Shown here piece after piece: positions 8,378 to 15,267 of a DNA stretch of 64,000 bases; position 1 is the first letter of the stretch, and each line of letters starts with the position of its first letter. Below the pieces are notes generated by a model. It made no database searches and was not told the origin of the DNA. It saw only the letters and a program-made list of their open reading frames with translations. The translations under genes and the position numbers were made by a program. Source of the DNA: Campylobacter mucosalis (GTDB taxonomy: Bacteria > Campylobacterota > Campylobacteria > Campylobacterales > Campylobacteraceae); the NCBI RefSeq assembly GCF_013372205.1, contig NZ_CP053831.1:1488001-1552000 (forward strand), written 5' to 3'.

Positions 8378-10636
8378 TTAATTTTTGCACGACTTTGACC
8401 ACTCTTTTATATTTTCTATTTCTGACTCATCTAGATATTTTTGCAAATGCGTTTTATGTAATAAATATAAAAGCGATAAAACATCCTTTGCAGTTTTTAT
8501 CTTTTCATCTTGGCTAATGTGTGAGAAAAAATCAAGAGCTTTTATCCTATTTTCTGCGTGACTTTCACCGTGTAACACCAAACGATACATTAAATTTTCA
8601 AAATATTTTTTCTCTTCTGGTTGTAAATTTGATGTAATTAATTCATCTGTTACGATTTTATCTATACCACACTGATAATTAAAAGTCCCAAATGCCTCTA
8701 AAACCTTTCTCATAATATTGCCGATACTTATATTACTGGTGTTGTCGGTTGAGTTGTTGGCATAATTATAAATTTCTTGCAAAAGCATTTTGTATTCTGA
8801 ATATTTTTTATCAAAATCAAACATATTTTGTTCTTTTAGCTCCTTTTGACAAAATGGCAAATCCCTAATAATTTTTTGTAAATCAAATGCACTCATTAAA
8901 TCGTGTGTTAAAACTACCATTTTACTTGTATTGCAACCATTGATGATTTGTTTTATCTGATAGTTTAAAAACGACATAATGCCAACTTTGTTTTCAAAAT
9001 CAAAACTAGAAATTGGATCATCTATCACTATAAATTTTGGCTTTTTATAAAGCTCACTTTCGCTTTCATTAGAAAAAATTTCAGTAAAAAAGTAGCTAAG
9101 TGCAATAGCGTTTCGCTCACCAGTAGATACATCTTTTGTTTTTACGCTTTTTTGTTTTGATTTTAAAACATATTGTTCATCTTTTGTTTCAAGTTGCAAT
9201 CTATTTTCATCAAAAAATATATATTTTAGATGTTTATTAATCTGATCTTGTGCTATTTTTATCTGTGCTTTTTGTGAGTTTAACTGCTCTTGAAGTTTTT
9301 TTATGCACTCTAAGCGTTTGTTGTTGTGAGCGTTTTTGCTCTCTAAATCATTTTTATTTCTTAGCTTTTCTTGATAATCTTTAAAGTCTTGCTCTATTTG
9401 CAAAAAGGTTATTTTTTTATTTAATATCTCTAATTTGGATCTTAACTCATTTGACTTTGCTTTTTGCTCTTGAAATTCTTGTCTCTTTTTCTCTAAAATC
9501 GCTAATTTTTGATTAATTTCATCTGCAAAATTTTCATCTAAGACTAATGGCACAAATGGCCTTTCAATTTTTTCATCTATTTTTGAGTTTAGCTGTTTTT
9601 TAAACTCTTCTAGTTTTAACCTTGTGTCACTAAATAGTTTATTGTCTAGTTCATTCATTTGCTCTGGAATTTGAAAATTATTAAATAAATTTTTTTGATT
9701 TCCTAGCTCTTGTTTATGATTTTGTATATCTTTGTTAAAGATGTTTTCTAAAATAGATAAAATTTCTTGTTTATATTCGTTTGTTAATTTTGAAAAACAA
9801 TATGGGCAAATCTCTCTATTGCTACTCATAATGTTTCGCGTAACTTCTTCATTTTGTATAACCTGTTTTATTTGCTCTTGCTCTTCATTAAGCGATGTTT
9901 GTTTTACTTGATATGACAAAAGCCTTTTAATGTCATTTATATTAATTTGTTCTATTTTACTATCAAAAGTTATATCGTTTCTTATTTTTTTATATTCACT
10001 TAGTTTGTTATTAAATTCACTTTTTAGTTGCTCTTTGTCTGCTTGTGTGGCATAATTTTTAAAAATATCTTTTGCAAAATCTATTGTTTTATTTTGTAAA
10101 ATTTTATTTTTGTTTCCTAAAATATCCCTTTCTCTTTCGGCAAATTCGGCTTTTAAAATTTCTACTATTTTATTTTCATATTTTTGTGGGTTATCAGTAT
10201 TGTGGATTTCGCTATATATTTTAAGCCTGTTTTCGTATTCGTTTTTTCTATTTGTCTTTAAATCACAGATGTTTTGTAGTTTTTTAAGCTTAGTATCTAT
10301 CTCTACGGCACCTCCAAACAATACTATTGCGTCTAATCCATCATCTTTAATCTTGATTTTTTCATCAATATATTTTTCATTAAAGACAAAAATTTGATCT
10401 TTTTGATCTTGTGCAAGCTCTATTTCTTGGCTGCTTTTATCTAAAATTTTGCTTGTTATGAAATTTGGATCATTAGTTTTCAATGCATTAAATGCCTGTG
10501 AAATGGTGCTTTTGCCACTTCCATTTTTGCCATAAATTAAGCAAAATCTATGATGATTTTCTTTAAAAAATTCCAAAATTGTTTCATTTTGAAAACATTT
10601 TCCTTGCACGTTTAATTTGCAAAAATTTTTAAACAT
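8378..10636 (-). CDS. rloC: RloC-like AAA_13 ATPase, putative anticodon nuclease
   Basis: The 752-residue product is built like RloC, an SMC/Rad50-type ATPase with an anticodon-nuclease tail. Visible parts: Walker A GKNGSGKST (36-44); long coiled coils around a zinc-hook-like ICPYCF (Cys277, Cys280); ABC signature STGER (504-508); Walker B FIVIDDP (535-541); H-loop LTHD (576-579). The C-terminal part has R643-x3-E647 and a later HGESH (His689/His693), which I match to the Arg-Glu-His triad of PrrC/RloC nucleases, known from the literature to cut tRNA in the anticodon loop. The spacing from Glu to His is longer than in PrrC, so activity is inference. It is not beside a type I restriction locus as RloC often is. 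It lies inside the trp operon, overlapping trpF by 8 bp. It could alternatively be another AAA_13 defence ATPase. Confidence 0.65.
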   Translation of the reverse strand: MFKNFCKLNVQGKCFQNETILEFFKENHHRFCLIYGKNGSGKSTISQAFNALKTNDPNFITSKILDKSSQEIELAQDQKDQIFVFNEKYIDEKIKIKDDGLDAIVLFGGAVEIDTKLKKLQNICDLKTNRKNEYENRLKIYSEIHNTDNPQKYENKIVEILKAEFAERERDILGNKNKILQNKTIDFAKDIFKNYATQADKEQLKSEFNNKLSEYKKIRNDITFDSKIEQININDIKRLLSYQVKQTSLNEEQEQIKQVIQNEEVTRNIMSSNREICPYCFSKLTNEYKQEILSILENIFNKDIQNHKQELGNQKNLFNNFQIPEQMNELDNKLFSDTRLKLEEFKKQLNSKIDEKIERPFVPLVLDENFADEINQKLAILEKKRQEFQEQKAKSNELRSKLEILNKKITFLQIEQDFKDYQEKLRNKNDLESKNAHNNKRLECIKKLQEQLNSQKAQIKIAQDQINKHLKYIFFDENRLQLETKDEQYVLKSKQKSVKTKDVSTGERNAIALSYFFTEIFSNESESELYKKPKFIVIDDPISSFDFENKVGIMSFLNYQIKQIINGCNTSKMVVLTHDLMSAFDLQKIIRDLPFCQKELKEQNMFDFDKKYSEYKMLLQEIYNYANNSTDNTSNISIGNIMRKVLEAFGTFNYQCGIDKIVTDELITSNLQPEEKKYFENLMYRLVLHGESHAENRIKALDFFSHISQDEKIKTAKDVLSLLYLLHKTHLQKYLDESEIENIKEWSKSCKN

Positions 10637-11504
10637 TATAAACCTTTATAATTTGTAAAATTCTCTCAACCTTCTGGGGTATTTTTTGCAGGTTTTCATC
10701 TTCAACTTTGCTGTTTATATCAATGATTTTTGGGTTAAATTTTAGTGCTTCGCTCACGTTTTCTTCGCCTATGCCACCAGCAAGTCCAAAGCTAAAAGGC
10801 TTTAAATTTTTAAGCAAATTCCAGTTAAAACTCTTGCCGTTGCCACCTAAATTTTCGCCCTTGCAGTCATAAAGCACAAGATCAGCAAATTTTGTTACGT
10901 TTGGTAACACTTCGCCAACGCTTAAAGCTTGCCAAATTTCACAACCTAAATCCTTTAAATTTAGATATAAATTCTCACTAATTTCTCCGTGAATTTGTGC
11001 TACATCAAGTCCGCAAAACTCGGCTATCTCCATTATCTCGCAGTCGTTTTGGACTTCGCGAACTGGCAAAGCCAGTCCTTGCGACAAGGAGTTACACTCC
11101 CCCCGCCCACCTAAAGTCCCCACAAGTGGGGTCCCCTTATGGACTTCGCGAACTGGCAAAGCCAGTCCTTGCGACAAGCTATTAAATTCAGGCACTTCAT
11201 ACTCGCCACTCTCATAGCCAAATGCGTAAGAAAGTAACGGCTTTGAGTTGCGATTTTGACTTGAAATGGTAGCTGTGATTTTTGTGTCACAACTTTGATT
11301 ACCACTAGCAAAAACGCCAACGCATTTTTTGCCATTTTGATGAGCTAAATTTGCGATTTGTCTAGCCGTCATCATATCTACTTGTCGTTTGCTTTTTGCA
11401 AAGATTACACCGATAAAATCAACGTTTAAGGCTAAAATTTTAGCCGCTTCATCTGGCGTTTTTATGCCACAAATTTTAAGCTGTGTAGGACTTGAAAAAC
11501 TCAT
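10629..11504 (-). CDS. trpF: Phosphoribosylanthranilate isomerase with a large repeat-derived insertion
   Basis: TrpF isomerises phosphoribosylanthranilate in tryptophan synthesis. The barrel is recognisable: LKICGIK (catalytic Cys), FIGVIFAKSKRQV, KCVGVF, GLDVAQIHGE, ADLVLYDCKG (catalytic Asp), LAGGIGEENV, DINSKVED. The product is about 291 residues against roughly 200 for the family. The excess is about 87 residues inserted after KCVGVFA and before EIMEIAEFCG, encoded by about 11,043-11,303. Half of the insert is two in-frame copies of a palindromic 39-bp repeat, each giving LSQGLALPVREV. The insert enters the beta3-alpha3 loop on the catalytic face, so activity may be reduced. I place the start at 11504, inside the end of trpGD; an ATG at 11516 is also open. 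Confidence 0.9.
   Translation of the reverse strand: MSFSSPTQLKICGIKTPDEAAKILALNVDFIGVIFAKSKRQVDMMTARQIANLAHQNGKKCVGVFASGNQSCDTKITATISSQNRNSKPLLSYAFGYESGEYEVPEFNSLSQGLALPVREVHKGTPLVGTLGGRGECNSLSQGLALPVREVQNDCEIMEIAEFCGLDVAQIHGEISENLYLNLKDLGCEIWQALSVGEVLPNVTKFADLVLYDCKGENLGGNGKSFNWNLLKNLKPFSFGLAGGIGEENVSEALKFNPKIIDINSKVEDENLQKIPQKVERILQIIKVYNV
11050..11088 (+). repeat. Palindromic repeat copy 1 inside trpF
   Basis: This 39-bp unit is identical to the one at 11140-11178. It contains CTTCGC, a perfect ACTGGC-AAA-GCCAGT hairpin, then TTGCGAC. Directly after it follow a second hairpin GGAGT-TAC-ACTCC (11088-11100), CCTAAAG (11110-11116) and a third hairpin CCCCAC-AA-GTGGGG (11118-11131). The whole layout recurs at 62362-62446. 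Confidence 0.9.
11140..11178 (+). repeat. Palindromic repeat copy 2 inside trpF
   Basis: This is an exact second copy of the 39-bp unit, 90 bp (30 codons) from the first, so it keeps the trpF frame. It has the same central ACTGGC-AAA-GCCAGT hairpin flanked by CTTCGC and TTGCGAC. The second and third hairpins that follow copy 1 are not present after it. Confidence 0.9.
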
Positions 11505-13071
11505 AAACCTTGCCACTCTCTAACGCTTCTAAAATCAGCTCTTTTGCCAAACTTGGCGACTTTACAAAATTTGCCGTATAGAGCGCAAACATAGCGTTTA
11601 GCACGACTATATCGCGTTTTGCACCTTTTTCTTCACCACGCAAAATCGCCACTAAATCCCTTGCATTTTCATCGCTAGTGCCACCCTTTATCTCATCGTG
11701 CAAAGCCCTTTTAAAGCCAAACTGCTCTGGCGTTATAGAATATTCGCTTATCACACCATCTTTTAGCTCAACCACACGCGTTTCATCGCAAATTGAAATT
11801 TCATCCATACCATCGTTGCCACGAACGACCAAGGCGTGTTTGCGACCTAAAATTTTAAGTACCTGTGCATAAAGGTTTAAAACTGGTTGATGATAAACGC
11901 CAACAAGCTGATATTTTAGTGCCAAATTTGGGTGCAAAAGCGGCCCAAGCACATTAAAAACTGTGCGAATTCCAAGCCTTTGTCTTACTTCGCGAACTTC
12001 GCCAACAAGCGGATGAAAAAGCGGAGCATGAAAAAAGGCTAGGTTTTTATGTTTTAAAAGTTCACGATTTGCCATTACATCGCCACTTAAATTTAGATTT
12101 AGACTACCAAGCACATCTGAGCTACCGCTCTTACTTGAAACGGCTTTGTTGCCGTGCTTAGCGACTTTTACGCCAAAACTTGCGACAATAAACGCAACTG
12201 CCGTTGAGATATTTATGCTCTTAAATCCATCGCCACCGGTGCCACAAACATCTATCATATCGCTCTCATCACGAAATGTGTTTGAGTAGTAAAGTATGTT
12301 TTTAGCAAGTGCCGCAAGGCTTTTTGGGTAAAGGCTCTTTTCGCTAATTAGCACAAGCAAGGCGGCAAGTTGTGTAATTTCGTAATTTTTACTGGCGATA
12401 ATTTTGCAAATTTGTTCAAAATCTCTATCGTCAAGTACTCTATCTTCTTGAAGTTTTCTCAGATACTCTTTAAAGTCCAAAATTTCAGGCTCTTTTTGCT
12501 CATTTTTACTCTTTATATTTAAAAAATTTGCGATGATTTTTTTGCCATATTCACTAAAATAACTCTCGGGATGAAACTGAATCCCAAAAATGTTACGATT
12601 TTTCACACGTAATGCCATCAAAACGCCGTCGCTGCTGTAAGCAAGTGGCTCTAAATTTTCTCCTAAATCATCAACGTAAAGCGAGTGGTAACGCATAACT
12701 TCAAATTCGCTCGGTAGCTCGTTAAATAGGGGGTTTGCGTCTATTATTTTAATGCGTGATGTCTTGCCGTGAAGTGGCGTATCAAGCTGTTTTATCGCTC
12801 CACCAAAAACAAGCCCGATCGCCTGATGACCTAGACAAATGCCTAAAATCGGCACGGCGATGTCTGATTTTAAAATTTCAAGGCAAACACCGCTATCTTT
12901 TGGGTGCTTTGGGCCCGGGCTAAGCACGATAAAATCGGGGTTTAAACGCTTTATTTCATCAATGTTTATCTCATCGTTTCTAACGCAAACCACCTCATCA
13001 TCGCTTAGCTCTTCTAGGTATTGCCTAACGTTAAAAACGAAACTGTCGTAGTTGTCTATTAAAAGTATCAT
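11476..13071 (-). CDS. trpGD: Fused anthranilate synthase glutaminase / anthranilate phosphoribosyltransferase (TrpGD)
   Basis: The 531-residue product is two enzymes in one chain. Residues 1-190 are the class I glutaminase that feeds ammonia to TrpE: LSPGPKHPKDSG, nucleophile Cys in GICLGHQAIG, and the His-Glu pair in FHPES. Residues from about 205 are TrpD, which adds phosphoribose to anthranilate, with DVCGTGGDGFKSINIST, KHGNKAVSSKSGSSDVL and a GIRTVFNVLGPL segment. This fusion is normal in Campylobacter and in enteric bacteria. The gene overlaps trpE by 4 bp and trpF by about 29 bp, so the first three trp genes are tightly coupled. Confidence 0.96.
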   Translation of the reverse strand: MILLIDNYDSFVFNVRQYLEELSDDEVVCVRNDEINIDEIKRLNPDFIVLSPGPKHPKDSGVCLEILKSDIAVPILGICLGHQAIGLVFGGAIKQLDTPLHGKTSRIKIIDANPLFNELPSEFEVMRYHSLYVDDLGENLEPLAYSSDGVLMALRVKNRNIFGIQFHPESYFSEYGKKIIANFLNIKSKNEQKEPEILDFKEYLRKLQEDRVLDDRDFEQICKIIASKNYEITQLAALLVLISEKSLYPKSLAALAKNILYYSNTFRDESDMIDVCGTGGDGFKSINISTAVAFIVASFGVKVAKHGNKAVSSKSGSSDVLGSLNLNLSGDVMANRELLKHKNLAFFHAPLFHPLVGEVREVRQRLGIRTVFNVLGPLLHPNLALKYQLVGVYHQPVLNLYAQVLKILGRKHALVVRGNDGMDEISICDETRVVELKDGVISEYSITPEQFGFKRALHDEIKGGTSDENARDLVAILRGEEKGAKRDIVVLNAMFALYTANFVKSPSLAKELILEALESGKVYEFFKSYTA

Positions 13072-14342
13072 CTGTTTCCTTTGTTGTTACAATTTTTCTC
13101 AAAAACCTTTAAAACACTCGCTCTTTTGTGGCAAATTTCAGCGTATTCGCTTTCTGGATTTGAGTCAAAAACTATGCCAGCACCAGACTGGATAAAAACA
13201 TCGTTTTCATCGCCATTCGGTACGAAAAATGCGGAGCGTATGAGTATAGCCATCATAGCATTTTGGTTGAAATTTAAAAATCCTATCCCACCACCATAGG
13301 CGTTTCGTTTAAATTTTTCAAGCTCTGATATTATCTGCATAGCACGAATTTTTGGTGTTCCGCTTAGCGTTCCTGCTGGGAAAATACTAGCAATTACATC
13401 AAACACACTTGCCTCATCTCTTTTTTGTCCATAAACATCGCTTACAATATGCATTACGCTTTCAAAAAACTGCACGTGCATAGCGTTTTTAACGGCTACG
13501 CTTTTAGGTTTTGCAACACGTCCTATATCATTTCTTGCTAGATCAATTAGCATTTTATGCTCTGCAAGTTCTTTTTGGTCGCTTAAAAGCTCGTTTTGTA
13601 GGTTAAAATCCTCGTTTGCGTCTTTACCGCGAGGTCTTGTCCCAGCGATTGGAGCGACAAAAATTTGCGAGTTTTTCATCTCAAAAACAAGCTCTGGCGA
13701 ACTACCAGCGATATCGCCATAAGGTGTAGGAAAATGAAACATATATGGGCTTGGATTAAGCTTTGATAAGGCTTCATAAAAGCTAAGGCTATCCATATTT
13801 GTGCGTAGTTTAAGCTGTTCTGATAAGACAACCTGAAAAATGTCCCCGCTACGTATATACTCTTTTGCTTTTGTTACAATACGTTTAAAGTGCTCCTCTT
13901 CATCATCAAGATCGGTTGAAATTTGATACCAAAACTCATCTTTTTTAGGTGCGACATCATTTAAATTCTCTAAAAAGTTATAATATTTTTCTTTATCACC
14001 ATAAAATGTGTAAATTTTACTCATCTTATCAAAGTGCAGATATGCATTTGCATTTGCGTATATAAATTTTGTAAAGTCATATTGTGATAAATTTGCCTCG
14101 CCAACACGCTCAAAATACTGCACACCCTCATAACCAAACACGCCAAAAAGCCCAGCAAATGGAGCGTCAGTGCGCGAGTTTGTGTTAAAATACACCATCA
14201 AATCGTTAAGGTCGTGCTTTTTAGAGTCGATGTAATCACAATCAATACCTATTATAACCTGTGAATTATCCTCAGCAAGGTAGCTGTTTAAAAACTTTTG
14301 TCTTATCAATTTGTAGTAAAAAATCGGTTGGTTTAAAAGCAT
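13068..14342 (-). CDS. trpE: Anthranilate synthase component I
   Basis: TrpE converts chorismate to anthranilate with ammonia from TrpG, the committed step to tryptophan. The 424-residue product shows the chorismate-binding core: SGDIFQVVLSEQL, GDIAGSSPELVFEM, PIAGTRPRGKD, IDLARNDIGRV, FPAGTLSGTPK and FIQSGAGIVFDS. It is shorter than the enteric enzyme because the N-terminal part is reduced. The classical LLES tryptophan-binding motif is not evident, although NSYLAED may be its counterpart. It is the first gene of the trp operon, with a -10 box about 28 bp upstream and no room for a leader-peptide attenuator. Confidence 0.95.
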   Translation of the reverse strand: MLLNQPIFYYKLIRQKFLNSYLAEDNSQVIIGIDCDYIDSKKHDLNDLMVYFNTNSRTDAPFAGLFGVFGYEGVQYFERVGEANLSQYDFTKFIYANANAYLHFDKMSKIYTFYGDKEKYYNFLENLNDVAPKKDEFWYQISTDLDDEEEHFKRIVTKAKEYIRSGDIFQVVLSEQLKLRTNMDSLSFYEALSKLNPSPYMFHFPTPYGDIAGSSPELVFEMKNSQIFVAPIAGTRPRGKDANEDFNLQNELLSDQKELAEHKMLIDLARNDIGRVAKPKSVAVKNAMHVQFFESVMHIVSDVYGQKRDEASVFDVIASIFPAGTLSGTPKIRAMQIISELEKFKRNAYGGGIGFLNFNQNAMMAILIRSAFFVPNGDENDVFIQSGAGIVFDSNPESEYAEICHKRASVLKVFEKNCNNKGNR

Positions 14343-14369
14343 ATATCATCCTATCTAAAAATCTGAGTC

Positions 14370-14375
14370 ATTATA
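14370..14375 (-). promoter_or_regulatory. Probable -10 box of the trp operon
   Basis: This reads TATAAT on the minus strand (context TATCTATAATGACTC), 28 bp before the trpE start. The implied leader is only about 20 nt. It contains no obvious tryptophan-codon leader peptide or hairpin pair. Confidence 0.6.
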
Positions 14376-14417
14376 GATAAAAAGCTCTTAAAAATAAATA
14401 TTTAATAAATTTTAAGC

Positions 14418-14423
14418 TACAAT
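14418..14423 (+). promoter_or_regulatory. Probable -10 box of the TauE-type permease gene
   Basis: TACAAT lies 33 bp before the ATG at 14456, with AGGAAAGG as ribosome site. It faces the trp promoter in the 113-bp divergent gap. Confidence 0.5.
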
Positions 14424-14455
14424 TTCGCCTTTAACTTAACAACATAGGAAAGGCT

Positions 14456-15199
14456 ATGGATACTCTACCACTTTTGGGCGTTTTTGGTGTGGCTGCTGGT
14501 TTTATTGCAGGATTTTTTGGTGTTGGTGGTGGAACCGTCATAGTCCCGCTCTTACTAGCTGTTGGATATGACGTTAAAATGGCGATTGGTATTAGCATTA
14601 TGCAAATGCTTTTTAGCTCAGCTTTTGGCTCATATTTTAACTACAAAGCTGGACTTTTAAAAGTGGGTAACGCCCTGTTTATCGGACTTGGTGGACTTTT
14701 TGGAGCAAGTTTTAGCGGTTATATTGTCAAAATAACCCCAGACATCGTGCTTAAAAGTATACTGCTTGGAATTTTTATATTTTCACTACTAAAACTATTT
14801 TTTTCACCATCAGAAAAAGATGGCAAAGAAAAAGGCACAAAGGCTTTACTATTTTTAATAGGCACTTGTGTGGGAATGCTAGCCATTAGCGTTGGCGTTG
14901 GTGGAGCGGTATTTATAACCCCTATTTTGGTTGGATTTTTAGGCTATAAATTAAAAGACGCAGTTGGCATCGGACTATTTTTTGTTATTTTTAGCTCACT
15001 CTCTGGCTTTATATCGTTTGCTTTTAATGGGCAAATTGATTATTTTAGCGGTATAGCCGTTGGAGTTAGCTCAATCCTAGGAGTTTATTACGGGACAAAA
15101 ACTTCACACAAAACCGATAAAGTGCTTTTAAGACGATGTTTTTTAGTCTTTTATTTGCTTATGATTAGCATTATGATTTATAAAATTTTTATAAATTAA
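14456..15199 (+). CDS. TauE/SafE-family anion permease
   Basis: The 247-residue product is an eight-segment membrane protein of the TauE/SafE (DUF81) family, whose members move sulfite, sulfoacetate or related anions across the inner membrane. Two homologous halves are visible, each with a glycine-rich start: GFFGVGGGTVIVPLLLAVGY near residue 20 and SVGVGGAVFITPILVGFLGY near residue 142. The substrate cannot be told from sequence. It is divergent from the trp operon and 68 bp ahead of topA, which has its own -10 box. No functional link with either neighbour is visible. Confidence 0.85.
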   Translation: MDTLPLLGVFGVAAGFIAGFFGVGGGTVIVPLLLAVGYDVKMAIGISIMQMLFSSAFGSYFNYKAGLLKVGNALFIGLGGLFGASFSGYIVKITPDIVLKSILLGIFIFSLLKLFFSPSEKDGKEKGTKALLFLIGTCVGMLAISVGVGGAVFITPILVGFLGYKLKDAVGIGLFFVIFSSLSGFISFAFNGQIDYFSGIAVGVSSILGVYYGTKTSHKTDKVLLRRCFLVFYLLMISIMIYKIFIN

Positions 15200-15233
15200 T
15201 AAATTTATCTTACATTAATGTTAAAAATTTTGA

Positions 15234-15239
15234 TACAAT
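15234..15239 (+). promoter_or_regulatory. Probable -10 box of topA
   Basis: TACAAT in the context TTTTGATACAATTACGCC lies 29 bp before the topA ATG. AAGGTAA sits between it and the start codon as ribosome site. Confidence 0.55.
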
Positions 15240-15267
15240 TACGCCAAAAAATTTCAAGGTAACCAAA

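Noticed and set aside
11050-11178. Two identical units with a 51-bp gap, which looks like a start of a CRISPR array
   Set aside because: There are only two copies, both in frame in trpF, with internal hairpins and no further units, leader or cas genes nearby.
11990-12012. CTTCGCGAACTTCGCC in the trpGD gene resembling the repeat flank
   Set aside because: It has no hairpin and encodes native TrpD sequence (EVREVRQRLG), so the match is coincidental.
14343-14369. A trp leader peptide or attenuator before trpE
   Set aside because: The implied leader is only about 20 nt, with no tryptophan codons and no alternative hairpins.
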